Shown: piece after piece, positions 1 to 6,583 of the stretch | How the letters are laid out: every line of letters begins with the position of its first letter | Position numbering within the stretch: the first letter of the stretch is position 1 | Source of the DNA: JABWBJ01 sp036507855 | GTDB taxonomy: Bacteria; Gemmatimonadota; Gemmatimonadetes; Gemmatimonadales; Gemmatimonadaceae | DNA length: 9,675 nucleotides | Direction of reading: 5' to 3' | NCBI GenBank assembly: GCA_036507855.1 | Contig: DATCIJ010000140.1 | Coordinates: 1-9,675, forward strand | The notes under the pieces: generated by a model | The model's input: the letters and a program-made list of their open reading frames with translations, nothing else | Told to the model about the DNA's origin: nothing | Databases searched by the model: none | Position numbers and translations under genes: made by a program

Positions 1-1209
1 CGCACTGGACTGGTGGTCGAACCGGATCGCCTGGTATCCGAGCTCTCTGTCGGCGAAGCGCAACGCGTCGAGGTCCTGAAGGTGCTCTGGCGCGGCGCCC
101 GCCTGCTCATTCTCGACGAGCCGACGGCCGTGCTGTCTCCACCCGAGGTGAAGGATCTCTGGGCCGTGCTTCGCCGCCTGACCGCCGAGGGCAGCACGGT
201 GGTGCTGATCACCCACAAGCTCGACGAGGTGATGGAGATCTCGGATACCGTGACCGTGATGCGGGCTGGTGAGACGGTTGGGCGAACTGCGACTCGCGAC
301 GCGTCTCCATCCGCGATCGCGAGGATGATGGTTGGGCGGGATGTCGTTCTCGCCGGCGCGCAGGGCGCGCCGGTTGGGTCCGAGGTCCGAGGTCCGAGAT
401 CCGAGGCGGTACCGCCGGGTCGCGAGTCACGAGTCACCAGTCATGCCGTTCTCGCGGTTGACCATCTCACCGTGCCGGCAGGCAGGGGAGGCAACGCGGT
501 CAGCGATGTCAGCTTCGAGGTCGCTCCCGGCGAGATCTTCGGTATTGCCGGCGTCGAAGGCAACGGCCAGTCCGAACTGGTGGAGGCCATCGCCGGCCTC
601 CGGTCCGTCTCGTCAGGCACAATCAAACTCGGACCACGCGACATCACCCGCCTTGGTGTGCGCGAACGCGGTGACGCCGGGCTGTCGCACATCCCCGAGG
701 ATCGCCATCGGAGGGGCCTCGTCCTCGACTATTCGATCGCGGACAACCTGATCCTCGGCCGCCAGCACCGGTTCACACGCCGCGGCGTTCTTGATCGGCG
801 AGGCATAGCGTCGCACGGAGCCGAACAGGTCAAGGCGTTCGACGTGCGTCCGGCGGATCCCTCGCTGCTGGCTGGCACACTCTCCGGCGGCAATCAGCAG
901 AAGGTCGTGATCGCGCGGGAGATGGGGCGTGAGTTCTCGGCGCTTCTTGCTTCGCAACCCACGCGCGGCGTCGACGTGGGAGCCATCGAGTTCATCCACG
1001 CTCGCATCCGCGCCGCTGCGGCCATTGGACGCGGCGTGCTGCTCGTATCGGCCGACCTGGTGGAAGTGCTAGCGCTGTCCGACCGCGTTGCCGTCATGTA
1101 CGAAGGGCGATTCGTGTGCGTGCTGCCGCGGGCACAGGCGAGCGCCGAGATTCTTGGCCCGTACATGACCGGTCTCGAGGGCCGCGTGGCTGCGGGCGGC
1201 GGCGCGTGA
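1..1209 (+). CDS. Nucleoside/simple-sugar ABC importer ATP-binding protein, twin NBD (5' partial)
   Basis: This is the cytoplasmic ATPase that powers the two following permeases. The frame is open from base 1 and 402 residues are visible. Family members are about 500-510 residues, so roughly 110 are missing, including Walker A and the Q-loop of domain 1. The rest of domain 1 is intact: signature LSVGEAQ (residues 15-21 of the visible part), Walker B LLILDE (35-40) and H-loop His72. Domain 2 has a degenerate Walker A, GVEGNGQS (185-191; Gln replaces the Lys), a signature LSGGNQQK (294-301), and Ser318/Gln319 where the Walker B Asp/Glu would be. Such an inactive second site is known in this RbsA/YufO-like family, so only site 1 probably hydrolyses ATP. 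The interdomain linker is about 20-25 residues longer than I expect and is encoded by heptanucleotide repeats. The stop overlaps the next start (GTGA). The substrate class is inferred from the family; purine nucleosides are most likely. Confidence 0.93.
   Translation, partial: RTGLVVEPDRLVSELSVGEAQRVEVLKVLWRGARLLILDEPTAVLSPPEVKDLWAVLRRLTAEGSTVVLITHKLDEVMEISDTVTVMRAGETVGRTATRDASPSAIARMMVGRDVVLAGAQGAPVGSEVRGPRSEAVPPGRESRVTSHAVLAVDHLTVPAGRGGNAVSDVSFEVAPGEIFGIAGVEGNGQSELVEAIAGLRSVSSGTIKLGPRDITRLGVRERGDAGLSHIPEDRHRRGLVLDYSIADNLILGRQHRFTRRGVLDRRGIASHGAEQVKAFDVRPADPSLLAGTLSGGNQQKVVIAREMGREFSALLASQPTRGVDVGAIEFIHARIRAAAAIGRGVLLVSADLVEVLALSDRVAVMYEGRFVCVLPRAQASAEILGPYMTGLEGRVAAGGGA
378..405 (+). repeat. 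Heptanucleotide tandem repeat, 4 x GTCCGAG (last unit ATCCGAG)
   Basis: Three perfect GTCCGAG units followed by one ATCCGAG unit lie end to end in the ATPase gene, in the segment coding for the linker between the two nucleotide-binding domains. Seven is not a multiple of three, so each copy is read in a different frame, and gain or loss of one unit would shift the frame. The encoded stretch is rich in Gly, Pro, Arg and Glu and shows no domain signature. Confidence 0.9.
423..443 (+). repeat. Heptanucleotide tandem repeat, 3 x CGAGTCA (last unit CCAGTCA)
   Basis: Two perfect CGAGTCA units and one CCAGTCA unit lie 17 bp after the GTCCGAG array, in the same interdomain linker. The period is the same (7 bp) but the unit differs. 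The total of 21 bp is a multiple of three, so this array as a whole does not disturb the reading frame. Conserved domain 2 sequence resumes immediately afterwards. Confidence 0.85.
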
Positions 1210-2273
1210 GCGCTCGCGCTGCCGAGGGCTCCCTCGCCACGACCTGGCTCGCCCCGCTGGTGGCGCTGCTCATCGCGGCAATCGTTGGCGACATCCTCAT
1301 CCTCTCGTTCGGCCAGGCTCCCGGCGAGGTGTACCGGCTGCTGATCGAGGGAACCTGGGGGAACGCTTACGGCCTGGGTCAGGTGCTCTACAAGGCGACG
1401 ACGCTCACCTTCACCGGACTGGCCGTCGCGTTAGGCCTGCGCGCCGGCCTGTTCAACATCGGAGCCGAGGGTCAGCTCGCGGCCGGCGGTTTTGCGGCCG
1501 CGATGGCCGGCCTGCTGCTCCCCGCGGGCGTGCCCGCGATCCTCGCCGTGCCGTTCTGCATGGTGGCCGCCGCCGCGGGCGGTGGCGTGGTCGGTGCGGT
1601 GCCCGGGGCACTCAAGGCCCGCTTCGGCGCCAGCGAGGTCATCGTGACGATCATGCTCAACTTCGTGGTGCTCGCGCTCCTGAACTGGATCGTCGCCGCC
1701 AACCTGCACGTCGGGGAGTCGCTGCACACGCCGACTATCAACGCGGGCGCCCTTCCGCGACTCTCGGAGGTTGCGCCCGGGTTCCACGGTTCGGCGGCAA
1801 ACGCCACGATCATACTCGCGATCGCCACCGCGGCAGCCGTTGGCTGGTTCCTCTTCCGCACGCGCGCTGGATACGACCTGCGCGCCACCGGGCTGCAGCC
1901 CGACGCCGCGGAATACGGCGGCATCAACGTCGGTCGCGAACATTTCCGCGCGATGACCATGGCCGGCGCGCTCGCCGGTCTGGGCGGTGTGAACTTTGTG
2001 CTCGGCTACAAGCAATACTACGAAGAGGGCTTTGCCGCCGGCGCCGGGTTCCTTGGAATCGCCGTCGCCCTCGTGGGAAGGAATCATCCCGCCGGCGTGC
2101 CGTTGGCCGCGCTGCTCTTCGCGACCATCTCGCAAGGTGGACTGGCCGTCAACGCGATCGTGCCCAAGCAGATGGTGGAAGTGTTGACGGCCGTCGTGAT
2201 CATCGCCGTGGCCGTGACCGTTCCCGAAGTGCAGCGATTACTCGCCTCGACAGCGCGAAGGGTGACATCATGA
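1206..2273 (+). CDS. ABC transporter permease 1 (BMP/PnrA-type nucleoside importer)
   Basis: This is an integral inner-membrane subunit of about 355 residues, the usual size for the larger of the two permeases in YufP/YufQ-like importers. The start chosen is GTG 1206, which overlaps the ATPase stop as GTGA. An ATG at 1116 is also in frame but would overlap the ATPase by about 90 bp and add an Arg-rich non-membrane leader. Family-typical segments are FNIGAEGQ, where a loop meets the membrane, the cytoplasmic coupling stretch GASEVIVTIMLNF, and RATGLQPDAAEYGGI, then GAGFLGIAVALVGR near the C-terminal end. Several long hydrophobic segments rich in Ala, Val and Leu flank these. It should pair with the second permease as a heterodimer coupled to the ATPase. 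Two of the window's five in-frame TTA codons occur here (1431 and 2238). Confidence 0.92.
   Translation: MSARAAEGSLATTWLAPLVALLIAAIVGDILILSFGQAPGEVYRLLIEGTWGNAYGLGQVLYKATTLTFTGLAVALGLRAGLFNIGAEGQLAAGGFAAAMAGLLLPAGVPAILAVPFCMVAAAAGGGVVGAVPGALKARFGASEVIVTIMLNFVVLALLNWIVAANLHVGESLHTPTINAGALPRLSEVAPGFHGSAANATIILAIATAAAVGWFLFRTRAGYDLRATGLQPDAAEYGGINVGREHFRAMTMAGALAGLGGVNFVLGYKQYYEEGFAAGAGFLGIAVALVGRNHPAGVPLAALLFATISQGGLAVNAIVPKQMVEVLTAVVIIAVAVTVPEVQRLLASTARRVTS
2259..2262 (+). promoter_or_regulatory. Ribosome binding site for permease 2
   Basis: AGGG lies seven bases before ATG 2270, inside the last codons of permease 1. Together with the ATGA overlap it supports that start and points to translational coupling of the two permease subunits. 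Confidence 0.5.
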
Positions 2274-3172
2274 TCATCCTCGCCTTCCTGGTGCAGACGC
2301 TGCGGATCGCGACGCCCTACCTCCTGGCCGCGTCAGGCGGTGTGCTGTCAGAGCGCGCCGGGATCATCGCGCTGACGCTCGAAGGCTGGATGCTCACCAG
2401 CGCGTTTTGCGCGGCCGTTGGCAGCTTCTACGCGCAGTCGCCGTGGGTGGGGCTGCTGTGCGGGGTGGCAGGCGGGACCGCCGCGGCGGCGCTGCACGCG
2501 TTGGCCTCCATCAGGTACCGCGCCAACCAGGTCGTCGTCGGCATCGCGATCAACCTGCTGGCAATTGGGGTGACGCGATTCTTCCTCCGCCTCGCGTTCG
2601 ACAGCTCGTCCAACTCACCGCGCGTTCCCGGCTTCGACTGGTACGTCGCGTCAGGCGATGCCGCCTCAGGTCCGGTCGCGCTCCTGGCCTCATTGGTCAA
2701 TCCACTGGTCATCGCGGGAATAGTCGCGCTGCCCGCCGTCGCCTGGGTCCTCGCGAATTTGCGCTTCGGTCTTCGCGTTCGCGCGGTCGGCGAAAAACCC
2801 GAAGCAGCCGAGAGCCTGGGCGTGAGCCCAGCGCGGGTGAGGTGGGCCGCGGTGCTGGCCGCCGGTGCGCTCACGTCGCTCGGTGGCGTGTACCTGGCGC
2901 TCGACCAGCACCAGTTCACTGACAACATGACGGCGGGGCGCGGCTTCATCGCGCTCGCCGCGGCGATCTTCGGTAACTGGCGCCCAACCCGTGTGGCGGT
3001 CGCCTGCGTATTGTTCGCAGCGGCAGAAACCTTCCAGATCCAACTCCAGGGACTGCAACTGATCCCGTCCCAGTTTGTTGAAATGATCCCCTACGTGCTC
3101 ACGATCGTCGCCCTGGCCGGCGTGGTAGGACGGGCCGTGCCGCCCGCCGCCCTCGGCAAGCCGATCGGCTAA
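2270..3172 (+). CDS. ABC transporter permease 2 (BMP/PnrA-type nucleoside importer)
   Basis: This is the second, smaller membrane subunit of the importer, 300 residues, matching the usual length of YufQ-like permeases. It begins at ATG 2270, overlapping the permease 1 stop. The N-terminal region contains GGVLSERAGIIALTLEGWML, the counterpart of the conserved 'LLSERSGV..LEG' stretch of this family. The mid-region holds RYRANQVVVGIAINLLAIG. The cytoplasmic loop AVGEKPEAAESLGVSPARVR is followed by LGGVYLAL and the family-typical GRGFIALAAAIFGNWRP. The protein is hydrophobic throughout, with some eight to ten plausible membrane segments. It lacks the long soluble N-terminal extension seen in some homologues. 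Assignment to the nucleoside/BMP branch is by overall pattern; the exact ligand is unknown. Confidence 0.92.
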   Translation: MIILAFLVQTLRIATPYLLAASGGVLSERAGIIALTLEGWMLTSAFCAAVGSFYAQSPWVGLLCGVAGGTAAAALHALASIRYRANQVVVGIAINLLAIGVTRFFLRLAFDSSSNSPRVPGFDWYVASGDAASGPVALLASLVNPLVIAGIVALPAVAWVLANLRFGLRVRAVGEKPEAAESLGVSPARVRWAAVLAAGALTSLGGVYLALDQHQFTDNMTAGRGFIALAAAIFGNWRPTRVAVACVLFAAAETFQIQLQGLQLIPSQFVEMIPYVLTIVALAGVVGRAVPPAALGKPIG

Positions 3173-3173
3173 G

Positions 3174-4544
3174 ATGGCGACGCAGTTGGACGTGGCACAG
3201 GCTCTGTCATCGCCGATAACGCGCGTCGTTCTCGTGCTGATCGGCGCGGCCCTGCTGTACGTGCTCGGCCGGGAACTCAGGAAGATTCCGCCCAAGCTCA
3301 TGGTCCTGATGGCCACGGCCTTCATGGACATGGTCGGGCTGTTGATGGTCATACCGCTCCTGCCGTTCTACGTGAAGAAGCTCGGCGGCGAGGGCGTCGA
3401 TTTCCTCGGGATGCATCTCGGGATCGGGATCCTGTCCGGTCTGATCGCGTCCGCGTTCACGGTCGCGCAGCTCCTGAGCTCCCCGATGTGGGGACGGTTC
3501 TCGGACAAGTTCGGACGGCGTCCAGCACTGCTGATCGCGCTGAGCGCAGCCGGCGTGGCGTACCTCGTGTTCGGATTCGCCGAGTCGTTGTGGCTGCTCT
3601 TTCTGTCGCGGATCGTGCAGGGCGCCGGAGGTGGCACCGTCGGCGTCATCCAGGCCTACGTGGCCGACACCACCGAGCCGGAGCACCGAGCGCGTAACCT
3701 GGGCTGGTTGTCCGCGGCCACGAACCTTGGTGTGGCTCTCGGACCGGTGGTCGGCGCGTTTGCAGTCGTGCTGGGCGAGAAGGACCTCGTCCCTGGCGGC
3801 AGGGAGCTTCGAATGGGGGAAGCGGCTCCAGGCATCGTCGCCGCCATGCTCTGCGGGATCACGATCCTCTTCGCCTGGCGATACCTGAAGGAATCGAAGA
3901 CGCAGCAGCACCAGGAGTCGGAACGGCGGCGGCCGCGTGAGGCCGTTTCGCGCATGTTCACGTACTTCGGTGAGCCATCGTCCCGGCTCATCTGGATCTA
4001 CGCGATCGCCATCGGTGCGTTCCAGGGCACCTTCCCGGTTCTTCCGCTGTTCCTGAACGACAAGTTCCAGGTGACCGAGAAGACGATCGGCTACTTCTTC
4101 ATGTACATCGGCAGCATCTCGGTCTTTGCGCGTGTGCTGCTGCTCGGGAAGGCAGTCGATCGGCTGGGCGAGGCGCGGTTGTCCCGGGTCGGACTGGTGT
4201 TGCTGGCGGTTGGACTCGCGACGATGCCACTGGCGCCGAACATCATGTTCCTCGCGCTGTCCGTCGCGATGCTGCCGTTAGGCACGGCCTTCACGTTCCC
4301 CTGCGTGACCGCGCTGCTCTCGCGCGTCATCAATCCGGCTGATCGGGGCCTCTACATGGGGCTGCAGCAGAGCTTCGGCGGGGTATCGCGCATCATCGCG
4401 CCGCTCTGGGCCGGGTTTGCGTTCGATACGCTCGGCAAGGGCGTCCCGTTCTTCACGTCCGCCGTGATCGTCCTTGGCACCATTTCGCTCGGGCTGGGGC
4501 TCGACCAGTACGCCAAGCGGCCGAACCCGGCGCCGGCCACGTAG
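3174..4544 (+). CDS. Major facilitator superfamily transporter (DHA1/TetA-like) with an extra N-terminal helix
   Basis: A 456-residue MFS carrier, probably a proton-coupled exporter. ATG 3174 follows the permease 2 stop by one base. MFS motif A is visible as GRFSDKFGRRPALL in the loop after helix 2, and the antiporter-type motif C as GVALGPVVG in helix 5. A long charged loop (ESKTQQHQESERRRPREAV) separates the two six-helix halves. Twelve canonical helices can be traced from about residue 42 onward. In front of them, residues 17-32 (VVLVLIGAALLYVLG) form a further hydrophobic segment followed by a basic stretch (RELRKIPPK). An internal ATG at 3300 would remove that helix, but the SD-like AGGAAG before it is about 15 bases away and the upstream codons look normal, so I keep 3174. 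The substrate is unknown. The gene may share a transcript with the ABC importer without functioning with it. Confidence 0.9.
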   Translation: MATQLDVAQALSSPITRVVLVLIGAALLYVLGRELRKIPPKLMVLMATAFMDMVGLLMVIPLLPFYVKKLGGEGVDFLGMHLGIGILSGLIASAFTVAQLLSSPMWGRFSDKFGRRPALLIALSAAGVAYLVFGFAESLWLLFLSRIVQGAGGGTVGVIQAYVADTTEPEHRARNLGWLSAATNLGVALGPVVGAFAVVLGEKDLVPGGRELRMGEAAPGIVAAMLCGITILFAWRYLKESKTQQHQESERRRPREAVSRMFTYFGEPSSRLIWIYAIAIGAFQGTFPVLPLFLNDKFQVTEKTIGYFFMYIGSISVFARVLLLGKAVDRLGEARLSRVGLVLLAVGLATMPLAPNIMFLALSVAMLPLGTAFTFPCVTALLSRVINPADRGLYMGLQQSFGGVSRIIAPLWAGFAFDTLGKGVPFFTSAVIVLGTISLGLGLDQYAKRPNPAPAT

Positions 4545-4575
4545 CTCGACGGTCGCGGAACCCCGGCAGCGCCAG

Positions 4576-4581
4576 TATCCT
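4576..4581 (+). promoter_or_regulatory. Possible -10 box (TATCCT) for the CoA-transferase operon
   Basis: TATCCT matches the sigma-70 -10 consensus at four of six positions and lies in the 63-bp gap after the MFS gene. No convincing -35 hexamer is present 16-18 bp upstream. A transcript starting six to eight bases downstream would begin at or next to ATG 4588. The position, in the only intergenic gap before a new functional block, is the main support. I see no clear hairpin terminator for the preceding gene. Confidence 0.3.
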
Positions 4582-4587
4582 AGTGCG

Positions 4588-4611
4588 ATGCCCTGCCTCC
4601 GGAATTCGTGA
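4588..4611 (+). CDS. Possible seven-codon leader mini-ORF coupled to the CoA-transferase start
   Basis: ATG 4588 opens a frame reading MPCLRNS, whose TGA (4609-4611) overlaps the GTG start of the CoA-transferase in the same GTGA arrangement used at three other junctions in the window. It lies seven bases after the possible -10 box, so it could be translated from a leaderless or nearly leaderless transcript and hand ribosomes to the downstream gene. The peptide has no run of one amino acid that would suggest classical attenuation. A chance overlap is quite possible for so short a frame. Confidence 0.25.
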   Translation: MPCLRNS

Positions 4612-5810
4612 CGGTGTCCCTGGATCGTGTCGCCGCACTGACCGGTGTGCGCATCGTCGACCTCACGCAGGTCATGGCCGGGCCGTTCTGCACCATGCTC
4701 CTGGCCGACCTCGGGGCGGATGTCATCAAGGTCGAGCCGCCGGGCGGCGATCTCTCGCGCGCGATGGGCGGCCGGCGGCTCCATATGAAAGGCAAGGACC
4801 ACGCGCCGTTCCTCGCGCTCAACCGCAACAAGCGAAGTGTCGTCCTCGACCTGAAGAGGCGGGCCGATTCCGAGCGACTACTCGTTATGCTGGCCGAGGC
4901 CGACGTCCTCGTCGAGAGCTTCCGACCAGGTGTGGCCGAACGGCTTGGCCTCGGCTTTCCCACCGTGTCCTCGCGGAACGATCGTCTGGTGTACGCGAGC
5001 ATCTCGGGTTTCGGCCAGAGCGGCCCATGGGCAGACCGTCCCGGATTCGATCTCATCGCTCAGGGCATGTCGGGCGTGATGAGCGTGACGGGATCGGCTG
5101 GAGGCGATCCGGTGAAATGCGGAATTCCGATTTCTGATCTCGCGGCCGGCTTGTACGCCGCCAATGCCATCCAGGCGGCGTTGTTCGCGCGCGAGCGCAC
5201 GGGTCGCGGACAGCGCGTCGAGACCTCGCTGTTCGAGGCGGCGTTAGGTCTCTCTGTCTGGGAGGCGACCGAGTACTGGGCCACGGGTGAGGCGCCACTG
5301 GCGCTCGGGTCCGCCCACCGGCTCAGCGCCCCGTATCAGGCGTTCCGCGCCCGCGACGGCTTCCTCACGATCGCCGCGCTCACCACGGCGCACTGGGAGC
5401 GACTCTGCAAGGTGCTCGGTCGGGTGGACCTCGTCAGCGATCCGCGTTTCCTGTCGAACGCCGAGCGGCTCGCGCACCTCGAGTTGCTCGTCGCCGAGAT
5501 CGACCGCGCGTTGGCGACTCGCAGCGTGGACGAATGGGTCGCACTCCTTCTTACCGAAGGAATTCCCTGCGGGCCGATCCTCGACTACGCGCAGGTCTTC
5601 GACGCACCGCACACAGCGGCGCGACGCATGGTCGAGGTGGTCGACCATCCGGTCGACGGACCCGTTCGGACACTCGGCTTCCCGGTCAAGATGAGCGATA
5701 CGCCGCCCAGCGTCAGGCGGGCGCCTCCGCTGCTGGGAGAGCACACGGCCGACGTGCTGACCGCCGTCGATGCCGGGCAATCCGTGTGGGAACCAGGGAG
5801 GCCGGCGTGA
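4608..5810 (+). CDS. CaiB/BaiF family (class III, family III) CoA-transferase
   Basis: A 400-residue cytoplasmic enzyme that moves CoA between carboxylic acids by way of an aspartyl-CoA anhydride intermediate; 380-420 residues is usual. The N-terminal half holds the hallmark GVRIVDLTQVMAGPFCTMLL (residues 13-32), then LGADVIKVEPPGGD (35-48) and LNRNKRSVVLDLK (71-83). The segment VESFRPGVAERLGLG follows at about 102. The expected catalytic Asp is Asp177 in GIPISDLAAG. The C-terminal part has the family's RTGRGQRVETSLFEAA and PYQAFRARDGFLTIAA stretches. GTG 4608 is taken as the start; GTG 4614 is a close alternative, and neither has a strong Shine-Dalgarno sequence. The stop overlaps the crotonase start (GTGA), so the two enzymes are probably made together. 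Family members act on substrates as varied as carnitine, oxalate, bile acids, glutarate and mesaconate, so the acid used here cannot be named. Confidence 0.93.
   Translation: MTVSLDRVAALTGVRIVDLTQVMAGPFCTMLLADLGADVIKVEPPGGDLSRAMGGRRLHMKGKDHAPFLALNRNKRSVVLDLKRRADSERLLVMLAEADVLVESFRPGVAERLGLGFPTVSSRNDRLVYASISGFGQSGPWADRPGFDLIAQGMSGVMSVTGSAGGDPVKCGIPISDLAAGLYAANAIQAALFARERTGRGQRVETSLFEAALGLSVWEATEYWATGEAPLALGSAHRLSAPYQAFRARDGFLTIAALTTAHWERLCKVLGRVDLVSDPRFLSNAERLAHLELLVAEIDRALATRSVDEWVALLLTEGIPCGPILDYAQVFDAPHTAARRMVEVVDHPVDGPVRTLGFPVKMSDTPPSVRRAPPLLGEHTADVLTAVDAGQSVWEPGRPA
5796..5801 (+). promoter_or_regulatory. Ribosome binding site for the crotonase
   Basis: GGGAGG lies five bases before GTG 5807, inside the end of the CoA-transferase gene. 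It is the best Shine-Dalgarno sequence seen in the window. It decides the start against an in-frame upstream start at 5534, which would run 270 bp inside the CoA-transferase and add an Arg-rich extension. Confidence 0.7.
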
Positions 5811-6583
5811 GCACGCCAGGCGTGGTCAGGTATGACGTGGCGGGCACTGTCGCGCGCATAACGTTTGATCGCCCCGCGGCGCATAACGCGATGACCTGGG
5901 CGATGTACGACCAGCTCCTGACCGCCCTCGATGAAGTCGACGGCAATCCGGCGCTTCGCGTGGTCACGCTGCGTGGAGCCGGCGGACACTTCGTCGCCGG
6001 AACGGACATCAGCCAGTTCGAGTCGTTCGCGTCGGCCGACGACGGCGTAGCGTACGAGCGGCGGCTCGAGGCGATCGTGGCGAGGTTGGAGGCCGTGCGC
6101 GTTCCGACCGTGGCTGTCGTGCAGGGACACGCTGCCGGTGCCGGGCTCCTGTTCGCGATGGCGTGCGACCTTCGCGTCTGCACACCTGACGCGCGGTTCT
6201 CCACGCCGATCGCGCGCACCGTCGGCAACACGCTTTCACTGGCGAGCCACGCGCGGCTGGTGGCGCACTTCGGCCCTTCGCGCATGAAGTCGCTGCTCAT
6301 GACCGCCGGCGCCATGGAAACGATCGAGGCGCGGGCAATCGGTTTCGTCACCGCGGTCGTCGAGGCAGAGCGGATGGATCAGCACGTGGATGAACTGACC
6401 GGAAAACTCGCCCAGCTTGCTCCGCTCACGCTTCGCGCCACCAAACAGCTGGTCGCTCGCCTGCTCAGAAGCGTCATTGCCGATGATGAGGACATCCTGC
6501 GGGAGGTGTACGGAAGCCGCGACTTCCACGAGGGTGTCAGCGCGTTCCGCGAGAAGCGATCGCCGTCGTGGGAAGGCAAGTGA
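5807..6583 (+). CDS. Crotonase (enoyl-CoA hydratase/isomerase) superfamily protein without the hydratase glutamates
   Basis: A 258-residue crotonase-fold protein, the standard single-domain length. Its substrates should be acyl-CoA thioesters. Oxyanion-hole segments are recognisable: GGHFVAGTDI (59-68, with the peptide NH near Ala64/Gly65) and GHAAGAG (107-113). Aligned without gaps to rat enoyl-CoA hydratase, from the GGG motif through the conserved CD, the catalytic Glu144 falls on Leu115 and Glu164 on Ile135 (TPIARTVGN). Simple syn-hydration of an enoyl-CoA is therefore unlikely. Isomerase, hydrolase, lyase or decarboxylase chemistry is possible. I recall a crotonase subgroup with a similar 'PIARTxGN' segment, so this may be subgroup-typical rather than decay. 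It is coupled by GTGA overlaps to the CoA-transferase upstream and the dehydrogenase downstream. Confidence 0.88.
   Translation: MSTPGVVRYDVAGTVARITFDRPAAHNAMTWAMYDQLLTALDEVDGNPALRVVTLRGAGGHFVAGTDISQFESFASADDGVAYERRLEAIVARLEAVRVPTVAVVQGHAAGAGLLFAMACDLRVCTPDARFSTPIARTVGNTLSLASHARLVAHFGPSRMKSLLMTAGAMETIEARAIGFVTAVVEAERMDQHVDELTGKLAQLAPLTLRATKQLVARLLRSVIADDEDILREVYGSRDFHEGVSAFREKRSPSWEGK

Noticed and set aside
541..980. Domain 2 of the ABC ATPase lacks the Walker A Lys, the Walker B Asp/Glu and the H-loop His.
   Set aside because: This degeneration is usual in RbsA/YufO-like twin ATPases, where only the first site is catalytic, so it is not evidence of a broken gene.
1116..1205. In-frame upstream ATG for permease 1.
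   Set aside because: It would overlap the conserved end of the ATPase by about 90 bp and add an Arg-rich segment unlike a membrane protein N-terminus; GTG 1206 fits the overlap pattern.
3406..3430. Three TCGGGAT copies in the MFS gene.
   Set aside because: The spacing is 12 and 6 bp, in step with codons of a Gly/Ile-rich stretch, so ordinary coding constraint explains it.
4520..4607. Possible terminator after the MFS gene, with the GGCGCCGGCC-like palindrome before the stop.
   Set aside because: The palindrome is inside the coding region and has no following T-run; no stable hairpin is evident in the 63-bp gap.
5118..5140. GAATTCCGATTTCTGAT, which looked like AT-richer repeat DNA.
   Set aside because: It encodes the conserved GIPISD motif with the catalytic Asp of the CoA-transferase, so it is constrained coding sequence.
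5534..5806. In-frame upstream start extending the crotonase by 91 residues.
   Set aside because: The extension overlaps the CoA-transferase, is Arg-rich, and lacks the ribosome binding site that GTG 5807 has.
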